IMG/VR virus record: IMGVR_UViG_3300009603_000028
Span: 1 to 37,396 of that record
Source: a virus
Strand: one strand, 5' to 3'
DNA: 37,396 bases
A program made the translations under genes and the position numbers. This document shows positions 6,293 to 12,657 of this stretch, piece after piece (the first letter of the stretch is position 1; every line of letters starts with the position of its first letter). The notes below the pieces were generated by a model that saw nothing but the letters and a program-made list of their open reading frames with translations, had not been told where the DNA came from and did no database searches.

Positions 6293-6480
6293 TGTCCTGC
6301 CTCCGCTTGCTCTAGCGCCTCGCGCACCTTGTGCAGCGTGATGGGATGGGGATCGCTGCCACCCTCCCACCGCCACATAAAGGTTGTCGAAACGCCAGCA
6401 TTCTTTAGAAGCTGGTTGATCGAGATGCGGGCTTCATAGGCCCGATCCTTCACGCTCTGCGGTGTCATTTCGTTGTCCAT
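6289..6480 (-). CDS. HTH regulator at the divergent control region, 63 aa
   Basis: Contains an HTH of Cro/CI kind: ISINQLLKNAGVSTTFMWRW with recognition helix STTFMWRW. The size is that of a Cro-like or small repressor protein without a cleavage domain. As the first leftward gene facing the eleven-gene rightward operon, it is the natural candidate to bind the inverted repeats between them. There is no clear SD before ATG 6480, so a leaderless message is possible. Confidence 0.75.
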   Translation of the reverse strand: MDNEMTPQSVKDRAYEARISINQLLKNAGVSTTFMWRWEGGSDPHPITLHKVREALEQAEAGQ

Positions 6481-6528
6481 GCACAACCATTAGGCGCGAA
6501 CAAACCCGAACGCAAGCGAAAAAAGATG

Positions 6529-6557
6529 TTGCAATGTGAAATAACCCGGTTTAGAAG
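6529..6557 (+). promoter_or_regulatory. Candidate rightward early promoter
   Basis: TTGCAA (6529-6534), 17-nt spacer, TAGAAG (6552-6557). Each box matches 4 of 6 consensus bases. The -10 box lies inside the AACCC/GGGTT inverted repeat, so a repressor bound there would block it. Confidence 0.4.
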
Positions 6558-6574
6558 GGTTCTCACCAACACAG

Positions 6575-6592
6575 ACCAATCCGACGATTGGT
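6575..6592. promoter_or_regulatory. Operator-like perfect inverted repeat
   Basis: ACCAATC-CGAC-GATTGGT, 7-bp arms, located between the candidate promoter and the ATG at 6607. A nearby TCACCAA (6562-6568) repeats part of one arm (TCACCAAT reads on the other strand at 6587-6594). Likely a regulator site or 5'-UTR hairpin. Confidence 0.55.
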
Positions 6593-6606
6593 GAAAGGGA
6601 GTAGTT

Positions 6607-6780
6607 ATGACCGTTCATTTTCATTCATCGGATAGTCGCTTCTGCGGTTCGATGCGGCAGGGACGGGCGTTCACTTTTGAACCTAACGATGTCACTTGCC
6701 GGTCCTGTCAGGAACAGGATGCTTTTGAACTTTCCAAAGAGGCTGAATCTCTGCTCGCTTCTCTCGGAGAGCCAGCATGA
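6607..6780 (+). CDS. Rightward operon gene 1: small Cys/His protein, 57 aa
   Basis: First gene of the rightward operon. His and Cys residues in VHFHSSDSRFCG and VTCRSCQEQD could form a small zinc site; the rest is acidic and helical (AFELSKEAESLL). GGGAG lies 6-7 nt before the ATG. The stop overlaps the next ATG (ATGA). Unknown function; position suggests an immediate-early host-interaction protein. Confidence 0.65.
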   Translation: MTVHFHSSDSRFCGSMRQGRAFTFEPNDVTCRSCQEQDAFELSKEAESLLASLGEPA

Positions 6781-7130
6781 CCATCATGTCCGCCATCCCT
6801 GCCTACGAGGCAGAGCGCAACCGGCAGGCGGCAAACCATACCGGTGACGTCAGCGAATTGGTTGCCACCCCCACCAAAGCCGAACGCCTTATCGCCCGCG
6901 CCAATGCTGCGATTACCTCCCTGCGCCACGGTGCAGAGACAGGGCATTGCGATGCGGCGAAGGCACTCCGCCTGGCCGACACGATCCAGCGCCAGATGAA
7001 TGCCGCCCACGATACGCACCTGTGGCCGGACAATGTCGAAGGCACCGACCTTTGGGACACGCTGGCGAGATACGATGCTTGGGTCGCCTACTTTCGGCGA
7101 CAGACGCAGGATAGGGAGTGCGTGGCGTGA
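6777..7130 (+). CDS. Rightward operon gene 2: hypothetical protein, 117 aa
   Basis: Unrecognised, mainly helical (KAERLIARANAAITSLRHG, AAKALRLADTIQRQMNAAHD) with a Trp-rich C-terminal part (LWPDNVEGTDLWDTLARYDAW). Coupled to both neighbours by ATGA and GTGA overlaps. Function unknown. Confidence 0.65.
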   Translation: MTIMSAIPAYEAERNRQAANHTGDVSELVATPTKAERLIARANAAITSLRHGAETGHCDAAKALRLADTIQRQMNAAHDTHLWPDNVEGTDLWDTLARYDAWVAYFRRQTQDRECVA

Positions 7131-7558
7131 GCGACATCGAAACCATGCGCCACCTGTTGGATCGCGACCGCTACATCGTTGCAATCGCACTTGGCCACAT
7201 CAAGAGCGCCCTCAACGGCCATCGGTGGTTGCTGGAAGGGCGCGGGCCCTACGATTGGGATGATGAACGCTACCGCGAGGAATTCACTGATTGGGTGCAG
7301 AACGTAGAAGCGGCGACCGGGTTATTGGCTAAGCTCGCATGGGATAAGGGCGATTGCGAAACTGAGGCCGACAAGGTTGCTGCAGCAAGAGAAGCTGCGC
7401 GAATCTATGCGGTGAACCCACCAGTTGGGCACCGTACCATGCTCCCCTCTGATTTGGGTTTGCCGTGCCCCTCCTGCGCTGCCTTTCGCACCCCAAGCGA
7501 CACCCCCGATCCTGAATACACTCCGCGTGTGTTCGCCGGGATGGGGAGGGCGAGGTGA
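7127..7558 (+). CDS. Rightward operon gene 3: hypothetical protein, 143 aa
   Basis: GTG 7127 was chosen: it forms GTGA with the preceding stop and has GGGAG 8 nt upstream; GTG 7118 is the alternative. The N-terminal half is helical (YIVAIALGHIKSALNGHRWLL), while the C-terminal part has a Cys pair LPCPSCAAF and a Pro-rich tail. Function unknown. Confidence 0.6.
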   Translation: MSDIETMRHLLDRDRYIVAIALGHIKSALNGHRWLLEGRGPYDWDDERYREEFTDWVQNVEAATGLLAKLAWDKGDCETEADKVAAAREAARIYAVNPPVGHRTMLPSDLGLPCPSCAAFRTPSDTPDPEYTPRVFAGMGRAR

Positions 7559-7707
7559 TGCGAGGTTATGCGCTCGGCACCGCGGCAGGACTTGCCGCTT
7601 GGCTGCTCTTCGATGGCGATCCCGTCTTGGGATTGTTCGGCGCGTACATCTGCTTGCTTGGCCGCGTCGTCCTCACCCGCACCCCCACAGGAGAAACCCA
7701 TGGATAG
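7558..7707 (+). CDS. Rightward operon gene 4: small membrane protein, 49 aa
   Basis: Two hydrophobic stretches (YALGTAAGLAAWLLF and VLGLFGAYICLLGRVVL) separated by DGDP, then a polar tail. This hairpin topology suits an inner-membrane protein. ATG 7558 overlaps the previous stop (TGATG), and the gene overlaps the next ATG (7700). Confidence 0.6.
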   Translation: MRGYALGTAAGLAAWLLFDGDPVLGLFGAYICLLGRVVLTRTPTGETHG

Positions 7708-8080
7708 GACCAAGGACGTGCCGGAGGTGACTATCACGGGGGCTGACGACCAATGCGTTGCTGAAATCCTGTCCTACTTCGACAGCTATCGGCTCGCGAC
7801 GGTTACACCGGTTTGCCACGAAGTCGCCCGCCACCGCATCGAAGCCACCCGCCCCCTCACGGCAGAGATAGCAGACCTACGTGCTCAACTGGATGAGGCG
7901 ATGGAGGCGTTGGGAAAAGCGCAGCAGTGGTTCGCTGAATATGCCGAAAGCCACAGCGAGAAAGCGAAAATAGCCGGCGATAATGAGCGCGAATACGAGG
8001 CTCGCCGCCAGAAGGCCCGGACCAATGAGCAGCGGAGCGAATACCTCCGCGCCATCCTCACCAAAAGGAAGCAGCCATGA
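7700..8080 (+). CDS. Rightward operon gene 5: coiled-coil protein, 126 aa
   Basis: The C-terminal two thirds are a long charged helix likely to form a coiled coil (TAEIADLRAQLDEAMEALG, then EREYEARRQKARTNEQRSEY). The N-terminal third (VTITGADDQCVAEILSYFD) is distinct. GGAG precedes the ATG by 6 nt. No known family. Confidence 0.65.
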   Translation: MDRTKDVPEVTITGADDQCVAEILSYFDSYRLATVTPVCHEVARHRIEATRPLTAEIADLRAQLDEAMEALGKAQQWFAEYAESHSEKAKIAGDNEREYEARRQKARTNEQRSEYLRAILTKRKQP

Positions 8081-8286
8081 GCGGAATGAACCGAGACAGG
8101 CTCGCCATAGCGGTAGCTGAGGCAGAGCGATTCATCGAACGCGCTAAGGCGCTTCCCAAGCCCGTTCCATACGAACGCGGCGGCCACACGTTCACGGACA
8201 ACTACTTCCCCAAGGAGCAAGGGGCAATCCGCCGTGCGAGCATGGATCTTACGAGAGCCCTTGCCGATCTACGGAGGCCCGCATGA
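8077..8286 (+). CDS. Rightward operon gene 6: hypothetical protein, 69 aa
   Basis: Helical, basic small protein (LAIAVAEAERFIERAKALPK) with a short central YERGGHTFTDNYFP. Overlaps both neighbours by four bases (ATGA). Function unknown. Confidence 0.6.
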   Translation: MSGMNRDRLAIAVAEAERFIERAKALPKPVPYERGGHTFTDNYFPKEQGAIRRASMDLTRALADLRRPA

Positions 8287-8480
8287 GCAGCACCGGACAA
8301 CTAAGCCGCCAGCAAGACCATGCCGCGCGTGATGTTCTCACCCGCGAATGGGAAGCAACCTACACGCTCAACCGGCACATAACGCCCGAGGTGAAGGCCC
8401 GCGCTGACGCTGAATGGCAGGCAATGGATGAGCGCGGAAACCTGCCCGAGGGATGGGCTGCGCAATCAGGGAGTGTTTGA
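8283..8480 (+). CDS. Rightward operon gene 7: hypothetical protein, 65 aa
   Basis: Polar, helical (QQDHAARDVLTREWEATY, VKARADAEWQAMDERG). Starts with an ATGA overlap on the previous gene and ends one base before the next ATG. Function unknown. Confidence 0.6.
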   Translation: MSSTGQLSRQQDHAARDVLTREWEATYTLNRHITPEVKARADAEWQAMDERGNLPEGWAAQSGSV

Positions 8481-8481
8481 G

Positions 8482-8751
8482 ATGGAAGAATGGAAGCCAA
8501 TGGATAGCGCTCCATGGGATGGGCCTTGCGTCCTACTCTGGAGGCATCGGGACAAGCAGCACTATGTAGCTAAGCGCGTTCGCGGCGAGCATGGGCCGGG
8601 TTGGTGCACGCCAGACGGCTATCAGATATTCTCCCCTGACACTTGGATGCCGCTTCCGAAGCCTCCCGTTATTCAGGAGGAGCCGCAGCAGCATGATGAT
8701 CGCCCCGAATGGGAGATGCGCACCGGTTTCCGCGAGGAAGATTTCGCATGA
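8482..8751 (+). CDS. Rightward operon gene 8: DUF551-like protein, 89 aa
   Basis: The pattern EWKPMDSAPWDGPCVLLW at the start, with TWMPLPKPP about 35 residues later, matches the DUF551 type (W-x-P-x-x-x-A-P-x-D-G ... W-x-P-L-P-x-P-P), a small domain common in phage early regions with no known function. The Glu/Asp/Gln-rich tail after that is extra. ATG 8482 has GGGAG 8 nt upstream. Confidence 0.7.
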   Translation: MEEWKPMDSAPWDGPCVLLWRHRDKQHYVAKRVRGEHGPGWCTPDGYQIFSPDTWMPLPKPPVIQEEPQQHDDRPEWEMRTGFREEDFA

Positions 8752-8891
8752 CCCGCTCGCACACATACGAACGCAGCCACAGGTGCGCACCCCGCCAGAA
8801 TTTTGGCGGCGGCTACCACTACAACGCGCCCATCCTGCCTATGGAGAGGCCCGGACTGTTTGCGCGGATATTCAAAGGATCGAGAGCATGA
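8748..8891 (+). CDS. Rightward operon gene 9: hypothetical protein, 47 aa
   Basis: Small and basic, rich in Arg, His and Tyr (SHTYERSHRCAPRQNFGGGY), ending in LFARIFKGSRA. ATGA overlaps at both ends support translation. Possibly nucleic-acid- or protein-binding; unknown. Confidence 0.55.
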   Translation: MTRSHTYERSHRCAPRQNFGGGYHYNAPILPMERPGLFARIFKGSRA

Positions 8892-9070
8892 GTAAGACCA
8901 ACACCGAGGCCGTGGAGGCGGCGCAACGGAAAATCTCAAGCAAGATAGCGGGCCGAACGGTTTTAGAAAAAGCCGCCCACCGCATTGCCCGCCAACTCGG
9001 CCTGGGCACAAGTCAACACGTAATCAACGCGCTCATACAGGCGTATAAGCAGGGTAGGGAGATTGTATAA
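8888..9070 (+). CDS. Rightward operon gene 10: hypothetical protein, 60 aa
   Basis: Basic helical protein; the tract EKAAHRIARQLGLGTSQHVI resembles a helix-turn-helix-sized unit but is not a clear match. It overlaps the next gene as TAATG. Function unknown. Confidence 0.55.
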   Translation: MSKTNTEAVEAAQRKISSKIAGRTVLEKAAHRIARQLGLGTSQHVINALIQAYKQGREIV

Positions 9071-9525
9071 TGTTCGATTTCATTATGATTTCGTTTTTAT
9101 GTCTGGTCACAGCAGCACTGACATCCATATTCTTCGATCTCATCGTCGGATGGTCCCCGAGATTCTTATGGCAAAGCGATTTCCATAGGCAGGCGTGCTT
9201 GATGGTTGGGGACCTCGCCAAAGAAGACCTTTGGGAACCGCATGCCTATTCGACCAACACACTGGTTCATAAGGACAGCGGTGTATCGGTGAGCGAAGAT
9301 CAGACGTTTGATATGCTGCCGACATACAAGGTGAGTGGGAAAGGTGCATCGACGTTCAAGATCAGGCCCGGAGACGTTGGCTACTGGTCAACGCACAAAA
9401 TGGTGAAGCATTCCAAGAAGCGGAAAAGCGATGCAAAGGATGCAGATGCGCTTGCCTCTATAAACGCCGCATACAAATCAATGAAGCAGGAAGCACCTAA
9501 CCCCCACCACTCGCACAAGCCATAA
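9070..9525 (+). CDS. Rightward operon gene 11: membrane-anchored protein, 151 aa
   Basis: An N-terminal hydrophobic segment (FIMISFLCLVTAALTSIFF, residues about 4-22) is followed by a polar domain and a Lys-rich C-terminal part (VKHSKKRKSDAKDAD). Last gene of the rightward operon; a strong promoter for a separate short transcript begins 7 nt after its stop. Function unknown. Confidence 0.65.
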   Translation: MFDFIMISFLCLVTAALTSIFFDLIVGWSPRFLWQSDFHRQACLMVGDLAKEDLWEPHAYSTNTLVHKDSGVSVSEDQTFDMLPTYKVSGKGASTFKIRPGDVGYWSTHKMVKHSKKRKSDAKDADALASINAAYKSMKQEAPNPHHSHKP

Positions 9526-9531
9526 GCGCGC

Positions 9532-9559
9532 TTGACCTTTTCCGAATCCTCGCTATCAT
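9532..9559 (+). promoter_or_regulatory. Strong sigma70-like promoter for a short RNA
   Basis: TTGACC (9532-9537), 16-nt spacer, TATCAT (9554-9559), each 5 of 6 to consensus. No protein gene lies downstream on this strand before a terminator about 100 nt away. Expected transcription start near 9566. Confidence 0.65.
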
Positions 9560-9565
9560 CACCTC

Positions 9566-9660
9566 ATCTCTAGTAGATACCCTGACGAGGGAGGCTTATA
9601 TGAGCACTGGTGGCTAAAACCATCAACCGGAGGGAGGCCTAAGCGCCTCCCTCTTTCGTT
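9566..9660 (+). ncRNA. Candidate small RNA, about 95 nt
   Basis: Bounded by a good promoter (9532-9559) and a GC-rich hairpin with a T-tract (9630-9660). Internal hairpins: CCCT-GACG-AGGG (about 9580-9591) and TGGTGG-CTAAAA-CCATCA (9608-9625, one G-U). GAGGGAGGC occurs twice (9587-9595 and 9630-9638), so either copy can pair with the terminator's 3' arm GCCTCCCTC, giving alternative folds. A 5-codon frame (MSTGG, 9600-9617) sits behind GGGAGG. It could be a regulatory RNA for host or phage mRNAs. Confidence 0.55.
9630..9660 (+). terminator. Intrinsic terminator of rightward unit
   Basis: Perfect 9-bp stem GAGGGAGGC/GCCTCCCTC with loop CTAAGC, then TTTCGTT. It stands between convergent gene blocks. 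The leftward flank lacks an immediate T-run, so leftward termination is less certain. Confidence 0.75.
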
Positions 9661-9946
9661 ATGGCACCACAGTCTCTTGAGTACACGCAAGCAAGGCTGC
9701 GCGCATGGTTATGACTGCAGCCCGCAATTCCAGAGCAGATGCCGCCACGATAAGCAGATCCGATGCCGCGTTGCCGGTTAGCTGGTCGCCTACTTGGGCG
9801 GGTTCATCTGGAATGCTATCGGCAGGAAGGCAACTCACGGGTACAGGAACATTTACGATTTCCGTCCTGATCCCTGGTTGCGGATGCTGGCAAGCGCCTA
9901 GGGCTAATAGAGCCGCTATCGGCCACGCATTCTTCGTAGTTCCCAT
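9659..9946 (-). CDS. Rz1-like lipoprotein (o-spanin candidate), 95 aa
   Basis: An N-terminal signal with lipobox LALGAC (Cys 19) is followed by QHPQPGIRTEIV and the Pro-rich block VNVPVPVSCLPADSIPDEP, typical of Rz1-type outer-membrane spanins, which fuse inner and outer membranes at the end of lysis. It is the last gene of the lysis cassette. Its first ten codons overlap the 3' end of the endonuclease gene, and GAGGG lies a few bases before the ATG. A second, truncated lipoprotein start of the same design occurs at 10804-10902, on the other side of the endonuclease. Confidence 0.75.
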   Translation of the reverse strand: MGTTKNAWPIAALLALGACQHPQPGIRTEIVNVPVPVSCLPADSIPDEPAQVGDQLTGNAASDLLIVAASALELRAAVITMRAALLACTQETVVP

Positions 9947-10731
9947 ACATCCCTCGTGAGGTTAATCGCCGTTTCGACCGACATATTGTCCTTTAGAATC
10001 CTTTTGCGCAACACATTCTGATGGATTCCAGTTTCTTCGGATAGCTGAGAAAATGTCCAATTGCGACCGCGCCATTCCACTTGAGCAACTGATTTTGCCC
10101 GATTGCCAAGCTGGCTGACGGGCCAGCCCTTATTTATCCTATTTTTCAATGTCGAATAGGTTAGACCATGTTTCCTCGCAAAGTCTGCGTGCGTTAAACG
10201 CTCGCCATTCAATTCAATAAATTGATTCCGGCTAGTGTTATTGCAGTTTTGCAACCTCGTCACCCAACGGCAATTGCTAGGGGCATATGGCCCATCATTA
10301 TCTATGCGGTCGCACTCAAGGCTTTCCTCATACCCGTTGGCTTCAGACCAATCGCGGAAAGCTGAAAAATCATCTTGCCATTCTGGCGCAACAGATATTC
10401 CGCGCCCACCATATCTTGAGTAGTTTGTGTCTTTGGGGTTGTTGCAGCGCTGTCTAATGCCACTCCATATGTTGAACAGTCGCGTTCCTACACCGCCATG
10501 CTTGTACGTCCGCGCGGCCTTTCTCTTACTCACACAAGAGGGGCAAACACCGCTATGGTAGGATGCTTTGACTTCTTGCGCCAATGTCTCGAAGCGCTCG
10601 CCACAGGAGCATTCGAATTCCCAAACCGCCATTCTGGTGTTTTGCTTGCCGCCTCGGACTTTGAAGCCAGTGTGCCTGATGGCCACTAGATTTCCGAAAC
10701 GCTGTCCTGTAATGTCTTTTAACGCTGCCAT
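9916..10731 (-). CDS. Homing-type endonuclease (HNH/AP2-like), 271 aa
   Basis: Zinc-ribbon-like Cys pairs (FECSCGERFE and CPSCVSKRK) are followed by LFNIWSGIRQRCNNP, YSRYGGRGISV and ECDRIDNDGPYAPSNCRWVT. This is the layout of a widespread phage endonuclease family with an HNH/AP2-like core (RCxNP ... YGGRGI ... DRIDNDG ... NCRW). The C-terminal half has repeated DNA-binding-like segments (LTHADFARKHGLTYSTLKNRI and WTFSQLSEETGI). GGGAG precedes the ATG. It lies inside the lysis cassette, so it is probably a mobile gene. Confidence 0.85.
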   Translation of the reverse strand: MAALKDITGQRFGNLVAIRHTGFKVRGGKQNTRMAVWEFECSCGERFETLAQEVKASYHSGVCPSCVSKRKAARTYKHGGVGTRLFNIWSGIRQRCNNPKDTNYSRYGGRGISVAPEWQDDFSAFRDWSEANGYEESLECDRIDNDGPYAPSNCRWVTRLQNCNNTSRNQFIELNGERLTHADFARKHGLTYSTLKNRINKGWPVSQLGNRAKSVAQVEWRGRNWTFSQLSEETGIHQNVLRKRILKDNMSVETAINLTRDVWELRRMRGR

Positions 10732-10761
10732 TGCTATTCTCCCTAGCTTTGCAGTTAGGCT

Positions 10762-10788
10762 CGGGGTTGGTGCAGCAACACCACCTCG
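10762..10788. other. Stable hairpin upstream of the endonuclease
   Basis: About 10 bp paired with one bulge: CGGGGT(T)GGTG-CAGCAA-CACCACCTCG. It lies between the truncated lipoprotein stop and the endonuclease start and has no T-run, so it more likely affects mRNA stability or coupling than ends transcription. Confidence 0.4.
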
Positions 10789-10803
10789 GGCCGGTAAACT
10801 CTA

Positions 10804-10902
10804 CTATAATCCGCCCCAAGTATCAATCCCAGGCTGCGGGTGATTGCAGGAAGCGAGGACAGCCGAAGCTGCCCCCACCATCACTATAAGGCGCGCGTTC
10901 AT
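10804..10902 (-). pseudogene. Truncated Rz1-like lipoprotein, 32 aa
   Basis: Signal peptide and lipobox VLASC with Cys at position 19, then NHPQPGID, ending after WGGL at TAG. This matches the complete lipoprotein at 9659-9946 in spacing to Cys and in the following HPQPGI, yet the rest is missing. ATG 10902 overlaps the stop of the 96-aa gene as ATGA, so the start is still coupled. The most likely reading is the remnant of an Rz1 gene disrupted when the endonuclease arrived. Confidence 0.6.
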
Positions 10903-11189
10903 GCGACTTGAGCCTGCGCTTGTTCCGCCCGCTGCTCATCCGTCACAAACCCATGGCTTGCCAGATAGCGTGCTACAGTGGATCCGTTCTTGTTCATGAC
11001 GAACACTGCGCCGAATGGATTTTCGAGGCGAATTTCAAATTCATTCATGTCGTCATCGTCAGTGTAGACTTTGAACCTGTTGCCGATGGCGGGAATACAC
11101 TCTTCACCCTTGGGCTGTAGTCGTTCGATCCGACGTGCTGAAAAGATAGCTTCCGCGCCGTTTGCTTGGCGGTGTAAGATAGTCAACAT
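10899..11189 (-). CDS. Hypothetical protein, 96 aa
   Basis: Unrecognised. Contains EECIPAIGNRFKVYTDDDDMNEF, a strand-rich middle and GSTVARYLASHGFVTDEQRAEQ near the end. ATG 11189 was chosen over an upstream alternative because GAAGGAGAAG lies just before it. It separates the Rz-like gene from the lipoprotein remnant; phage spanin genes are normally adjacent or nested, so this may be a later arrival. Confidence 0.6.
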   Translation of the reverse strand: MLTILHRQANGAEAIFSARRIERLQPKGEECIPAIGNRFKVYTDDDDMNEFEIRLENPFGAVFVMNKNGSTVARYLASHGFVTDEQRAEQAQAQVA

Positions 11190-11250
11190 TCTTCTTCTCC
11201 TTCTATCCCGCAGTAAGCGCGCGGGCCGCAATCCGGCTTATACCGGAATC

Positions 11251-11622
11251 CTACAGGTCGCGCGAGCGCAAAACCCCAGCGGGCGTTACACACTGATCGG
11301 TAACACCTTCCTTGCGCAGCGCGTCAGCTTCATCCTGTAGGCTACCCGCTTCTTTCTCGGCTTGCTTCATGGCTTCGGCCAGCAGGCTTTCGCGTAGCTG
11401 CCCCGCTTCCACAAGTTCTTTCATGCGCCGGGTTAAGGCTTCCAGCGATGCAGCGGTTACGCTATGCTGAGCCTCAGAGACTGCCACTGTGTTGCGCAGG
11501 GTTTCGATTGTGGCTTCCTTGCGGGAGTTAGACCACATGGCTATCCCAAGGGCCACCAGAAGCGCGAGAACGACGCCTGCGAACACCTTGTTGATGGTCG
11601 AGGCGAAGAATGTGCTAATCAT
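11251..11622 (-). CDS. Rz-like inner-membrane spanin candidate, 123 aa
   Basis: One N-terminal membrane segment (VFAGVVLALLVALGIAMW, residues about 11-28) followed by a long coiled-coil domain (EATIETLRNTVAVSEAQ, ALTRRMKELVEAGQLR, AEKEAGSLQDEADALRKEG). This is the i-spanin design: type II membrane protein with periplasmic helix. ATG 11622 has AGGAG 7 nt upstream. It lies downstream of endolysin and holin and upstream of the lipoprotein genes, as expected. Confidence 0.7.
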   Translation of the reverse strand: MISTFFASTINKVFAGVVLALLVALGIAMWSNSRKEATIETLRNTVAVSEAQHSVTAASLEALTRRMKELVEAGQLRESLLAEAMKQAEKEAGSLQDEADALRKEGVTDQCVTPAGVLRSRDL

Positions 11623-11708
11623 GCCGTCACTCCTATAAATAGCCCCAGCGCCAAGCATGTAAGCGCCAGCGCGATAGTGGGCAGGGCGGCTTTAATGCGC
11701 TCGTTCAT
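11619..11708 (-). CDS. 29-aa membrane peptide in lysis cassette
   Basis: Basic start (MNERIKAALP) and a single hydrophobic helix TIALALTCLALGLFIGVTA. It overlaps the holin stop and the Rz-like ATG by four bases each (ATGA), a perfect chain of coupled starts. Could be a small antiholin-like or pinholin-like peptide. Confidence 0.6.
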   Translation of the reverse strand: MNERIKAALPTIALALTCLALGLFIGVTA

Positions 11709-11959
11709 CACTTGGCACCTTTCTCGATAGCCACCGCTTCGGCGCTGGATTTATCCTTTACGCGCGCTGCACCGGCAGTCGCACCCATGATCGCAGCAAG
11801 CCCTACTGGCATCTGAAGGCAGTATTCCGTAAGGTTTGCCCCAGCGTAGATCGCAAGGCCCGTAGAGGTCGCGATATACACCAGGCCGCCCAAAGCGCCT
11901 AGCCCGCGTGTAATTTCGTATTCGCCACCAGGGCCGCGTAGGAAGTCGGAGATGCCCAT
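11708..11959 (-). CDS. Holin candidate, 83 aa
   Basis: Two hydrophobic helices (LGALGGLVYIATSTGLAIYAG and MPVGLAAIMGATAGAARV) with a charged C-terminus (KDKSSAEAVAIEKGAK). Length and topology match a class II-type holin. It directly follows the endolysin gene with a shared base at 11959. It would form inner-membrane lesions that release or activate the endolysin. Confidence 0.7.
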   Translation of the reverse strand: MGISDFLRGPGGEYEITRGLGALGGLVYIATSTGLAIYAGANLTEYCLQMPVGLAAIMGATAGAARVKDKSSAEAVAIEKGAK

Positions 11960-12657
11960 TACCAGCCACCCTTTTGCAGGGCGTCCTGAAAACCGCCGGC
12001 ATAGGCCGCGATCATTTCTGCCCGGTCAGTGCCGTTGATGATGCGTCTAGCCTGCTTGAATTGCTCTCTGGTACCTGTTTCGCCGGGAAGGTAGTCAGAT
12101 AGACCCTTGCCCGTGAATTTGCCGCCCTGCATGCCTTTAACGAGAATGTCGGCAGCAATGGGCAATTCAAGAGCGCGGTCGAAGTCGGCCAAAAGCGTGC
12201 CGTTAAGGCCAAGCGCATTATCCGCCCACTCATAGTTATCGTTCCAAGTAAGCTGGACAAGGCCGCGCCCATAAGGAATCTGTCCGCCATAGATAGGGGG
12301 ACTGGGTATTGATCTCATGCGCGCACCAGCAACGCCGTACTTCTTACCGCGACCCCTGCCGATTTCAGGAATCGGCCTGAACCGAGCCTCATGCCATGCG
12401 GTGGCTAGGGCATACGCAACCCAAGACGTGGGCCAGTGAGCGGCTTTCTCAAGCATGAAATTGACGACATCGACTTGTTCCTGATCCAGAGAGCCGGTCA
12501 CGCCGCGCACCTTGCCGAAGAACGCAGCCGGATCGGATAGCTTGCGACTAGCCTGCCCCATGCCGAGCGCTTTGGCGATTGCAGCGGCAGTGTTAGGCCC
12601 CCATACGCCGTCAGGATTGACGCCTACGTGGCGCTGAATATCGGCCAGGGTTGTCAT
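11959..12657 (-). CDS. Endolysin, GH19-like glycosidase with binding domain, 232 aa
   Basis: Residues about 1-33 look like a peptidoglycan-binding repeat (LADIQRHVGVNPDGVWGPNT). The catalytic domain follows: ATAWHEARF with E90 as probable acid, and YGRGLVQLTWNDNYEWA around 129-145, the signature of GH19 chitinase-like phage lysins. It cleaves cell-wall glycan. No signal peptide or SAR segment is seen, so export depends on the holin. The ATG overlaps the upstream gene's stop (ATGA). Confidence 0.88.
   Translation of the reverse strand: MTTLADIQRHVGVNPDGVWGPNTAAAIAKALGMGQASRKLSDPAAFFGKVRGVTGSLDQEQVDVVNFMLEKAAHWPTSWVAYALATAWHEARFRPIPEIGRGRGKKYGVAGARMRSIPSPPIYGGQIPYGRGLVQLTWNDNYEWADNALGLNGTLLADFDRALELPIAADILVKGMQGGKFTGKGLSDYLPGETGTREQFKQARRIINGTDRAEMIAAYAGGFQDALQKGGW

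Larger units (their letters stand above)
6481..6606. promoter_or_regulatory. Divergent early control region
   Basis: The 126 bp between the leftward HTH gene and the rightward operon hold no ORF. Two inverted repeats stand out: AACCC/GGGTT (6543-6547 and 6557-6561, 9-nt spacing) and ACCAATC-CGAC-GATTGGT (6575-6592, perfect). A rightward promoter candidate lies across the first. The leftward promoter is not obvious. Confidence 0.6.

Noticed and set aside
9581-9625. Hammerhead-like CTGACGA core in the small RNA
   Set aside because: No GAAA segment follows and the three-stem arrangement cannot be drawn.
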